Shown here: positions 9,042-17,094 of the stretch, piece after piece
How the letters are laid out: each line of letters opens with the position of its first letter
How positions within the stretch are numbered: the stretch's first letter is position 1
Assembly: GCA_039980455.1 (NCBI GenBank)
Contig: JBDXCG010000003.1
Coordinates: 124,001 to 188,000, forward strand
Source: CALINF01 sp039980455
Lineage (GTDB): Bacteria; Pseudomonadota; Gammaproteobacteria; Pseudomonadales; Halieaceae
DNA length: 64,000 bases
Direction: 5' to 3'
Program-made: the position numbers and the translations under genes
The notes under the pieces: generated by a model
The model's input: only the letters and a program-made list of their open reading frames with translations
What the model was told of the DNA's origin: nothing
Database searches by the model: none

Positions 9042-10648
9042 GCATTGCGGCCAGTGATCGTATCAAGATTTTGATTGTGGGTTACCGCAAATTCAGCGAA
9101 CTGATCAATGCAGTAACGCCTGAATTTTCTGAGCACGCCGATATCACCATCGTTGAATCGGTTGCCAGCAAGGATGTTGAATACGAAGATCTGATCAAAC
9201 AATATCAACCCGACGTTGTGGCTAGTGCAGGCTCCAATGCCGCCTATTTGGATGCCACTTTGTCTGTTCCTGTGATTAGTCAGCCTGTGACGGACACAGA
9301 TATCATCGAGGCTCTCGCTAAGGCCCGTCGTATTGCCGCTCGGGTTCATATTTTTACCTACCATCCCGAGGGCGCTGCACCACAACGTTTGTTTAGCACA
9401 CTGCCGCAGTTACTCGATATTGACTTGGTACATCACAATTACAGTACGTCTGACGAAGCGGCTCAGCGTCTGTTGCTTGCCATGGCTGAAGAGGATATGC
9501 AGGTAGTGGTTGGCCCTTCCTTCACTTGCCACATGGCAGAACAGCGACAGATGCCGGCGATTCTTATCTATAGCAAAGACTCCGCGCGCGAACTATTACA
9601 ACGCGCTATTGAAGTTGGGCGGGCGGCCCATCGCGTAGGCGCGCTTGCCAGTAGTAAAGATGTGCCCCCTACGCGCTTTATTATTCGCTCTGAGCGTATG
9701 GAGCGGGTCGCACATCTGGCGCGAACTTATGCTCGCAGTACAGGTGCTGTGCTGCTCCAAGGCGAGAGCGGCACGGGTAAGGAGCACGTTGCCCACGAGA
9801 TCCACCGCCACAGTGACTATGCCGATGGCCCCCTGGTGGCAGTGAACTGCGGCAGCATTCCGCACGAACTGTTTGAGAGTGAATTATTTGGCTACGTAGA
9901 TGGCGCGTTTACCAGTTCACGTCGGGGTGGACGTGTAGGTCTTGTGGAGCAAGCTAACGGTGGTGTGCTTTACCTGGACGAGGTTGGCGAAATGCCGATG
10001 CAGCAGCAAGTGAAACTGCTTCGAGTGCTGCAGGAAAAGCGAATCAGGCCACTGGGTAGTAATCGTGAAGTGCATCTGGATTTTAAGGTGGTGGCCGCAA
10101 CTAATCGTGATCTTAGAGACTCTGTGGCCAGTGGAGAATTTCGCGATGATCTCTACTACCGATTGAATGTGTTGTCGCTACAACTGCCGCCACTTCGAGA
10201 GCGCGCCGACGATATCCCGGCTATCGCTCGATACTATATCGAGCAGTACAGCAAGCAGTACGGCGTACTGTTTGAGTCACGCGCCCTGTATAGCGTGGTG
10301 GGTGACCAGTTTCAGGCTTATGGCTGGCCGGGCAATGTGCGAGAGTTGCAAAATTTTGTCGAGCGACTCGTGGTGAATTGTGCAGAAGATGGCGTGGGCT
10401 CTATCAACGATCAGCGTGTAAGCGAAATTTTGCCAGAGCTGTATGTTGAGTTCACACCTGGCCGCTTTGACGGTGGCGCGCTCAAGTTGCAGGAAGAGCA
10501 AGCCATTACAGAAGCAATGATCAAATTTGGTAACGATAAAGCCCGTGTTGCGCAGTACCTGGGTATCAGTTCCACCACGCTCTGGCGTCGCCTGAAGGCG
10601 ATTCAGTCAGCGTCAGAAAAGGTTTCAAAAGTAGCACAACGAAAGTAG
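9038..10648 (+). CDS. PrpR-type sigma-54-dependent transcriptional activator
   Basis: A 536-residue bacterial enhancer-binding protein. Residues about 10-200 resemble the PrpR N-terminal sensor domain (PDVVASAGSNAAYL, VPVISQPVTDTDIIEAL). A sigma-54 interaction AAA+ domain follows, with Walker A GESGTGKE, Walker B LYLDEVGEM and the arginine-finger region PPLRERADDI. A Fis-type helix-turn-helix ends the protein (KARVAQYLGISSTTLWRRL). The sigma-54 contact loop reads GAFTSS instead of GAFTGA; the key Phe and Thr are kept. PrpR itself senses 2-methylcitrate, so the ligand here is probably a small acid or pathway intermediate. The gene is translationally coupled to the preceding hydrolase, and a -24/-12 promoter precedes the cluster, implying autoregulation. 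Confidence 0.92.
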   Translation: MSIAASDRIKILIVGYRKFSELINAVTPEFSEHADITIVESVASKDVEYEDLIKQYQPDVVASAGSNAAYLDATLSVPVISQPVTDTDIIEALAKARRIAARVHIFTYHPEGAAPQRLFSTLPQLLDIDLVHHNYSTSDEAAQRLLLAMAEEDMQVVVGPSFTCHMAEQRQMPAILIYSKDSARELLQRAIEVGRAAHRVGALASSKDVPPTRFIIRSERMERVAHLARTYARSTGAVLLQGESGTGKEHVAHEIHRHSDYADGPLVAVNCGSIPHELFESELFGYVDGAFTSSRRGGRVGLVEQANGGVLYLDEVGEMPMQQQVKLLRVLQEKRIRPLGSNREVHLDFKVVAATNRDLRDSVASGEFRDDLYYRLNVLSLQLPPLRERADDIPAIARYYIEQYSKQYGVLFESRALYSVVGDQFQAYGWPGNVRELQNFVERLVVNCAEDGVGSINDQRVSEILPELYVEFTPGRFDGGALKLQEEQAITEAMIKFGNDKARVAQYLGISSTTLWRRLKAIQSASEKVSKVAQRK

Positions 10649-10684
10649 TCATCCATAAAGTGTAATCTCGGCAGGAGGAATGCC

Positions 10685-13213
10685 ATGTACCATAAGAAGA
10701 AGCCATTAGTAGTAGGGTTAGCGACGGTGATTGCTGCACTTGCTCCTGTGCCGGCGGTATTGGCGCAGAGTAGTTTTGCAATCGAAGAAGTGGTTGTTAC
10801 GGCGCGGAAGCGTTCGGAGAACCTGCAAGAAGTGCCGATCGCGATTACTGCGATTGATGAAACCACAATTGAACGGGCGGGCATCGAGCGTGCGTCAGAC
10901 TACATTGGTCTAATTCCCAATGTGACCCTGGTAGACACCGCTAATGTGGGTGATACCCAGGTGAGTATTCGCGGCATCGTGTCTACTCGAGATGCAGAAT
11001 CCACGTTCGCCTATGTTGTAGACGGCGTGCTCAGCACTAACCCCAACTCTTTCAACGAAGAGTTGTTTGATATTCAACAGATCGAGGTATTGAAGGGGCC
11101 GCAGGGTGCACTGTACGGCCGTAACGCAGTGGCTGGAGCGATCCTGGTGACAACCAAGGCGCCGACCAACGAGTTCGAAGCAAAGGTAGGCGGTGGCGTA
11201 GCCAACAATGATGCCTACAAAGCCAATGCAATGATCAGCGGTCCGATTATCGAGGATGTGCTGCTCGCCCGTGTGGCAGTGAGCACACGCGAAACCGATG
11301 GTTTTTACAAAAATATCTTCACTGGCGAAGACGATTCAGTCGACTATCTTGAAGACGACAGCATACGCGGTCGAGCGATCTGGAATGTTTCAGATGACCT
11401 GACACTCGACTTCCGCGCGGGCTACTCGGAGGTGAAGGGTGGCGCGATCAATTTCAACGCAACGTTTGCCGTGCCGCAGTTCAGTAATATTCTGCCGGGA
11501 GGCTCTCCTACGTATTTTCAGGACGTAAACGATGCGGATTTTGTTTTTGGTTTTAATGTGCCCGGCGAGAACGAGCAGGAGACCACGGACTTTGCTATCA
11601 AGGCAGACTGGAACCTGGGCTTTGCTGACCTGATCGCGAGTGCTTCGTATAACAATTTGGAAGAGTATTTGTTGTCAGATGGCACCGCTGCCTCTTTCTA
11701 TGGTTATGGCGCAACGCCCTCATGCCAGTCCGATCGAGATACGCTCAACAGTTTTGCGCGCCCCGATTTGTTTGGTGAGTTGTTTGCACCGTTTGCGGTG
11801 TTCCCGTCTCCTGACGGCGATTTTGCCGGAGTCTACGGCCCCTATACGGCAACCAGCTGCGATGGATTTCAGTATCAGGAACGCAACCAGGAAGACTTCA
11901 GCATTGATGCACGTTTGGAGTCACCGGGAGACGAGGCGCTGCGCTGGATTGCTGGCGTTTACTACGCCGATATCGAGCGAGAGCAGATCGTGTCCTACGG
12001 CGCTGACCAGGGGCAGGGGTATCGCCGCGCACCCTATGTCGACCCTACAGGTCCCAACCCGACAGACCTGTTGTTCTGGGATGAGTTTGATACGACGGTC
12101 TACGCCGCCTATGGCCAGCTGGAATTTGACCTGAGCGATACCATGGAGCTGGCATTTGCACTGCGTTTTGACAGAGAGGAGCGTGAGGTTAACAACAAAG
12201 TGCCGAACGTGACCAACTCTGGATTGAACGTAAACTTGCTGGATGCCAACGGTCAGCCCGCGGCTATTAATCCGGCGTTCAACAGCAACCCGGATGGTAT
12301 TCCCGATCGCGATGATACCTATGATCAATGGCAACCCAAGGTGACCTGGAATTGGGCCGCCACCGACGAAATGAATGTCTATGCCAGCTATGGTGTTGGC
12401 TTTCGTAGCGGCGGCTTTAACTCGGTGGGTACTGAGGACCTGTTGAATTTCTGGTTCAACGCCGGATTTGGCGGCCCGGGAGAAGCGGTGGATGCGCAGC
12501 TGATTGTGAAGGATGACTACGACAAAGAAGTGTCGCAGGCCTTTGAAGTCGGTCTGAAGTCGGAGTGGATGGATCGCAGGTTGCGTTTGAACGGAGCTGT
12601 TTTCCGTACCGATGTCGATGACAATCAGTTCTTCGAGTTTTTTGCGGGCCCGTTTGGCTTATTGCGCTCCGTCACCACGATCGACGAGATGTATGTGCAG
12701 GGCATTGAGGCAGACTTTACGTTTCTTGCTACCGCCGGCCTCTCTCTCTACGGAGGTATTGGCTTGATGGACTCAGAGATCGAGGAAAACAAGAACCGTC
12801 CACTCTCTGAAGGCAATGACGTACCGCAGGCACCGGATGTAACCGGCAATCTGGGTGTGGAATGGATCTTCCCAGTGACGGGTAATCTGAACTTGGTGAG
12901 CCGTCTTGATTGGCAGTACACCGGCGAGATGTGGTTCCACACCTTGCAGGGTGAGCAAACGCCGACGATCTGGAATGCGTTCTTTGGCCCTGGGTTTAAC
13001 CAGGACTTTTCCAAGTCGTCCCGCGACGCTTTTGATACGCTCGATATGCGTGTGGGTCTTGAGGCAGAGAACTGGGTTATCACTGCATGGGGTCGCAACA
13101 TCACCGATGAGGAGTATCTGGCAGAGGTGATCCCTGCGCCTGAGTTTGGTGGCAGCTTCAACCACCCATCGGCGGAGCGGTCTTACGGGGTAGATTTCTC
13201 CTACCGCTTCTAA
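10685..13213 (+). CDS. TonB-dependent outer-membrane receptor
   Basis: An 842-residue TonB-dependent receptor. The N-terminal signal peptide is cleaved near LAQ. IEEVVVTARKRSENLQEVPIAITA combines a TonB box with the start of the plug domain. The plug continues with VLKGPQGALYGRNAVAGAI, and the beta-barrel ends in an aromatic residue (SYRF). AGGAGG precedes the ATG by a few bases. The gene lies 36 bp after the regulator with no terminator between, and a strong terminator follows it, so it is probably the last gene of the sigma-54 cluster and imports that pathway's substrate. It belongs to the large catch-all class of marine receptors for non-iron organic compounds; no Fur-like site is visible upstream. 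Confidence 0.93.
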   Translation: MYHKKKPLVVGLATVIAALAPVPAVLAQSSFAIEEVVVTARKRSENLQEVPIAITAIDETTIERAGIERASDYIGLIPNVTLVDTANVGDTQVSIRGIVSTRDAESTFAYVVDGVLSTNPNSFNEELFDIQQIEVLKGPQGALYGRNAVAGAILVTTKAPTNEFEAKVGGGVANNDAYKANAMISGPIIEDVLLARVAVSTRETDGFYKNIFTGEDDSVDYLEDDSIRGRAIWNVSDDLTLDFRAGYSEVKGGAINFNATFAVPQFSNILPGGSPTYFQDVNDADFVFGFNVPGENEQETTDFAIKADWNLGFADLIASASYNNLEEYLLSDGTAASFYGYGATPSCQSDRDTLNSFARPDLFGELFAPFAVFPSPDGDFAGVYGPYTATSCDGFQYQERNQEDFSIDARLESPGDEALRWIAGVYYADIEREQIVSYGADQGQGYRRAPYVDPTGPNPTDLLFWDEFDTTVYAAYGQLEFDLSDTMELAFALRFDREEREVNNKVPNVTNSGLNVNLLDANGQPAAINPAFNSNPDGIPDRDDTYDQWQPKVTWNWAATDEMNVYASYGVGFRSGGFNSVGTEDLLNFWFNAGFGGPGEAVDAQLIVKDDYDKEVSQAFEVGLKSEWMDRRLRLNGAVFRTDVDDNQFFEFFAGPFGLLRSVTTIDEMYVQGIEADFTFLATAGLSLYGGIGLMDSEIEENKNRPLSEGNDVPQAPDVTGNLGVEWIFPVTGNLNLVSRLDWQYTGEMWFHTLQGEQTPTIWNAFFGPGFNQDFSKSSRDAFDTLDMRVGLEAENWVITAWGRNITDEEYLAEVIPAPEFGGSFNHPSAERSYGVDFSYRF

Positions 13214-13232
13214 TGGTATTGCTTGATTGAAG

Positions 13233-13261
13233 AAGGCCGGTCACTGACCGGCCTTTTTTTT
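13233..13261 (+). terminator. Rho-independent terminator after TonB receptor
   Basis: A 10-bp perfect stem, AAGGCCGGTC with GACCGGCCTT, around a 3-nt loop is followed by a run of eight T. It lies 19 bp after the receptor stop codon and closes the cluster that begins at the sigma-54 promoter. Confidence 0.95.
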
Positions 13262-13591
13262 ACAACTCGTAGCTGGAAATCCAATGTTTAGCTAGCGTAG
13301 AGTGGCGATATGGCACTTCTCATAGCCGCTTCGACGCGGCTGAAAGGCGGTTCTAACATCCATCCTGAGAACCCCTTGCGTTAGTCACCATCGCTGCTAT
13401 ATTCACTGGGTAACTGAAGATAGTGCAGGGGGCGGTAACTCCTTCTTGGAGTCTGCTGGCACGGTTGTTGTTCAGTAACAGACTTAGCTTTGAACTTATG
13501 ACGTGCGCAAAAAAGCGTCGATGGGTTGGTCTGTTCTGTTCTCATGGATAGAACGTCTTCGTATTCCTATAAATATAATTAAGGAACGTCT
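13262..13591. other. 330-bp intergenic region upstream of the subtilase
   Basis: No gene is supported here. A 6-bp stem AGCCGC/GCGGCT sits at 13324-13341 without a T-tract. GAACGTCT occurs twice near the 3' end, the second copy overlapping the ribosome-site region (AAGGAACG) of the protease gene. The AT-rich TATAAATATAAT just before that site looks like a promoter core but is too close to the start codon to be the -10. No known riboswitch was recognised. The region presumably holds the protease promoter. Confidence 0.4.
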
Positions 13592-16564
13592 ATGACATTT
13601 CTCAAAAAGCTGGCGGCTCTGCCGTTGGCAGCATCAATGCTCTGTGGAACAGCTTATGCGGCGGATATAAGTCCAGCTCAGCTGGAACAAATGCGTGCAG
13701 CTCTTCCAGCGGTGGCTACAAGCAAAACAGGGGTCTATATTGTTCAGCTAGCGGATAATCCGGTTGCAGCCTATGACGGCAGTATCAAAGGCTACAAGGC
13801 AACGAAACCGAAGAACAATAAGAAGCTCAATCCAAAAAATCCAGCCGTTGTTAGCTACGCGGACTTTCTGGTATCCAAGCACGATGAAGTCCTGAATAAA
13901 GCGGGTGGTGGTAAGAAACTCCATAGCTACAAGTACGCCTACAATGGGTTTTCAGCCAAGCTAAGCAAGAAGCAGGCTAGCTTGATTAGTAAGTTACCGG
14001 GCGTTCTCGCAGTTACACCTGATGCACTGTTGAAAACCAACACAGTCAGTACCTCCGCCATGCTTGAGTTAGAAGGAGGTGTTTGGCATGAACTCGGTGG
14101 CATTGATGCAGCGGGCGAAGACGTTATCGTAGGCATTATTGACTCTGGTATCTGGCCCGAAAATGACAGTTTCTCCGATCGTACTGGATCAAATAAGAAC
14201 GGTAAGGAAGGCAAGCTCGCCTATCAGCAGATTCCAGGTTGGAACGGTAAGTGTGTTCCAGGTGAGGCTTTTCCTGCCTCCGCGTGTAATCAGAAAATTA
14301 TAGGCGCGCAATGGTTCAATAGCGGGTTTGGTGGTGATGCTGGTGTCAAGGCAGAGTTCCCTTACGAATTTGCTTCGCCTCGTGATGTTGATGGCCACGG
14401 ATCACATACGGCAAGCACAGCCGCGGGTAATGCTAATGTTCCAGTGGTAATTAATGGCACAGATGTTGGTGAAGCCACTGGTATGGCGCCGCGTGCCAGA
14501 ATTGCAGTGTACAAAGTATGCTGGGGTACCGGGCAGGAAGGGGGTTGCTTCGGCAGTGATAGCGTCGCGGCGATTGATCAGGCCGTCATTGACGGCGTCG
14601 ATGTATTGAACTTCTCCATTAGTGGTTCACTTGCCAGTTTTCTCGATCCGGTAGAAGTTGCGTTCCTGTTTGCCGCAGACGCGGGCGTGTTCGTCGCTGC
14701 TTCAGCTGGAAACAGCGGGCCCGACGCGAGCACGGTTGCTCACAATAGCCCCTGGTTAACAACAGTGGCTGCGGGTACCCATGATCGTGGCTACACCGCA
14801 ACCGTTGATGTCGATGGTGTTGAGTATTCAGGGGTTTCACTGGGCGCTGGTGTGCAGGGCGATCTTATATACGCAGGGGCTGCAGGTGATTCTCAGTGTA
14901 ATCCAGGAGCACTCGACCCCGCCGTTGCGGCAGGCAAAATCGTTTTATGTGATCGTGGTGGATTTGCGCGCGTAGATAAGAGTCGCGCCGTAGATGAGGC
15001 CGGTGGCATTGGCATGATTTTGGCGAATGTTGATCCTGGATCGCTGAATGCCGATTTCCACTCAGTGCCCAGCATCCACGTAGATCATGTCGATGGTGAG
15101 GCGTTGCGTGTGTACCTCGCGAGCCTGAGTGCTGCTGCCACGGCCGATATCAGTGAGGGAGAATTGATTGAAGCTGAAGCCTCACAAGTTGCCGATTTCT
15201 CATCTCGTGGCCCAGCCATCGCTGGCGGCGGCGATCTGCTGAAGCCCGATATCATGGCACCTGGTGTCGATATCATTGCAGCAGTGTCACCTGTTACTGC
15301 TGGTGGCAATAACTTTGATGCTTACAGTGGCACGTCGATGTCCAGCCCTCATATGGCGGGATTTGGCGCATTGATGAAGCAGCTGTATCCAAGTTGGTCA
15401 CCGGCCATGATCAAGTCGGCGTTCATGACCACGGCGACAACTGATACGAATTTTGGTAACCCTATCGATGGAGGTGCTCTCGATTATGGCGCGGGTTTTG
15501 TACAGCCCAATACTGCGACTAACCCCGGTCTTGTTTACCACGCAGGATTCGTCGATTGGCTTGGGTTTTTGTGTGGCACTGGAGAGTTGACAGCCAGTTA
15601 CTGCCCTGCCTTGGGGATTGACCCCAGTAACCTGAATTATCCGTCGATCGCCATTGGTGCATTGGCCGGGGCGCAGACGGTTAAACGGACAGTTACCGAG
15701 GTAGGTGACGGCGGTGTGTATTATCCAAATGTCACCGCGCCACTGGGATTCGATGTTGTGGTATCCCCCAGTTCCCTTACTCTGGCTCCTGGCGCATCTG
15801 CGGATTATACATTGACGATTACCAACAACACGGCAGAACTCGAAACTTGGGTGGAAGGTGATATTGTTTGGTCAGATGGCGACTCGTTCGTGCGCAGCCC
15901 CATCGTTGTACGCGCGGTTGAGTTGGCCGTTCCCGCGGAACTCTCCGAAGCTGGTGCCGAGGGCTCAGGTTCAATGGAGCTAGTATTTGGCTACGCGGGC
16001 GAGTACGCGGCTACGGTTAGTGGTCTTGTTGCAGCTTCAACGCAGGAAGGCAATGTTGTCGATGACCCATCTAATGACATCAATACTGCGTTGGGTACCG
16101 GCGTTGGAATTTCTGTTCATTTCGTGGACTCTAACCCAGCGGCATCGATAGGTCGTATTTCTTTGTTCGATGACAATACCGACGGCAATGATGACCTGGA
16201 CCTCTATGTTTTTGATGCGGACTTCGGTTTTGTTGGGGGAAGTGGTTCGGGCACTAGTGCGGAGCAGGTTGATTTTTCACCCGCTGACAATGGATCAACG
16301 GATCCTTCATACTATATCGTGATCGTTCACGGCTGGCAGACAGATGGGCCAGACGCTAACTACACACTATTTAGCTGGTTCCCAGACGGTGACGAGGGCA
16401 ACCTGGCTATCGATAGTGCTCCGGTTAGTGCAACACTTGGCGAGACAGGGACTATTGATTACAGCTGGGTGGTAGATCAAGCTGCAAAATACATGGGGTC
16501 TATTGATCACGTTAAAGGAACTGACCTTATAGGACGTACTGTGATTCGCATAGATAACGACTGA
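13592..16564 (+). CDS. Secreted subtilisin-like serine protease (S8) with PA domain, plant-subtilase-like
   Basis: A 990-residue exported protease. Residues 1-23 are a signal peptide ending TAYA. An inhibitor-I9 propeptide follows (about 45-150, including YIVQLADNP and YNGFSAKLS). The catalytic triad is visible: Asp184 in VGIIDSGIWPE, His269 in DGHGSHTAS and Ser582 in SGTSMSSPHMAG. A protease-associated domain appears inserted between His and Ser (around LCDRGGFARVDKSRAVDEAGGIGMIL). After the Ser box the protein reads LDYGAGFVQPNTATNPGLVY and continues into a fibronectin-III-like domain, an architecture best known from plant cucumisin-type subtilases. The last 200 residues resemble a pre-peptidase C-terminal module, which often mediates secretion or surface binding and can be removed on maturation. 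The gene is monocistronic, with its own terminator. Confidence 0.93.
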   Translation: MTFLKKLAALPLAASMLCGTAYAADISPAQLEQMRAALPAVATSKTGVYIVQLADNPVAAYDGSIKGYKATKPKNNKKLNPKNPAVVSYADFLVSKHDEVLNKAGGGKKLHSYKYAYNGFSAKLSKKQASLISKLPGVLAVTPDALLKTNTVSTSAMLELEGGVWHELGGIDAAGEDVIVGIIDSGIWPENDSFSDRTGSNKNGKEGKLAYQQIPGWNGKCVPGEAFPASACNQKIIGAQWFNSGFGGDAGVKAEFPYEFASPRDVDGHGSHTASTAAGNANVPVVINGTDVGEATGMAPRARIAVYKVCWGTGQEGGCFGSDSVAAIDQAVIDGVDVLNFSISGSLASFLDPVEVAFLFAADAGVFVAASAGNSGPDASTVAHNSPWLTTVAAGTHDRGYTATVDVDGVEYSGVSLGAGVQGDLIYAGAAGDSQCNPGALDPAVAAGKIVLCDRGGFARVDKSRAVDEAGGIGMILANVDPGSLNADFHSVPSIHVDHVDGEALRVYLASLSAAATADISEGELIEAEASQVADFSSRGPAIAGGGDLLKPDIMAPGVDIIAAVSPVTAGGNNFDAYSGTSMSSPHMAGFGALMKQLYPSWSPAMIKSAFMTTATTDTNFGNPIDGGALDYGAGFVQPNTATNPGLVYHAGFVDWLGFLCGTGELTASYCPALGIDPSNLNYPSIAIGALAGAQTVKRTVTEVGDGGVYYPNVTAPLGFDVVVSPSSLTLAPGASADYTLTITNNTAELETWVEGDIVWSDGDSFVRSPIVVRAVELAVPAELSEAGAEGSGSMELVFGYAGEYAATVSGLVAASTQEGNVVDDPSNDINTALGTGVGISVHFVDSNPAASIGRISLFDDNTDGNDDLDLYVFDADFGFVGGSGSGTSAEQVDFSPADNGSTDPSYYIVIVHGWQTDGPDANYTLFSWFPDGDEGNLAIDSAPVSATLGETGTIDYSWVVDQAAKYMGSIDHVKGTDLIGRTVIRIDND

Positions 16565-16588
16565 TATCTAGCGATAGCATAAGTGAGA

Positions 16589-16616
16589 AAGCCCGCACAT
16601 GTGCGGGCTTTTTTTT
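16589..16616 (+). terminator. Rho-independent terminator after subtilase
   Basis: AAGCCCGCACA and TGTGCGGGCTT form a perfect palindromic 22-nt stem followed by T8 in total, 25 bp after the protease stop codon. The short loop of the palindrome would open by one or two pairs. Confidence 0.93.
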
Positions 16617-16682
16617 GCCGACTAATTGATGTTGGATAATCGGGGTTACTTTAGCGAATGTAGGTTCCTACTTTATGGTTGG

Positions 16683-16940
16683 CTACCTCTGCTTGTACTG
16701 AGTAGAGCAATAACCTCTCGAAACCGCAGGGTCGCGTAGTTGCAGGTGCTTGGTTTGGCGACCACTTACACGTTTACGCCAGAGTTTAAAGCTACCCGTT
16801 TTCAGATTTTTTCTCATGAACGTAATAACTTGCTGCTCGTTCAAGCCATATTGAAGCTCGATTGCTTCAAAAGGTGTTCTATCTTCCCAGGCCATTTCTA
16901 TGACCCGCGACTCGTCTTCAATTGAAAGCGTTGTAGACAT
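16683..16940 (-). CDS. DUF2805 (TIGR03643) family protein
   Basis: An 85-residue basic protein starting MSTTLSIEDESRVIEMAWEDRTPFEAIELQYGLNEQQVI. It matches the DUF2805/TIGR03643 pattern: a short helix-turn-helix-like segment (FEAIELQYGLNEQQVITFMRKNL), then a Trp-Arg-Lys-Arg-Val region and the KHLQLR motif. The helical layout suggests nucleic-acid binding, but the family has no established function. It lies downstream of and on the same strand as gcvP, 154 bp from its stop, and faces the subtilase terminator. The ATG at 16940 is the only start that keeps the family N-terminus. Confidence 0.8.
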   Translation of the reverse strand: MSTTLSIEDESRVIEMAWEDRTPFEAIELQYGLNEQQVITFMRKNLKTGSFKLWRKRVSGRQTKHLQLRDPAVSRGYCSTQYKQR

Positions 16941-17094
16941 AAACCCTATTCTCTACCTGGTAACGATCTTGATACGTCTGGGCAGTGAACATAGATGAGC
17001 TCGCGCGAACCGGCGAGGGTCGCGCGAGTCAGGGGATTCTGGCGTTGGCGAGAAGGGTTGGGCCCTAGATAGAATGACGCTGTGAAGACAGCGT

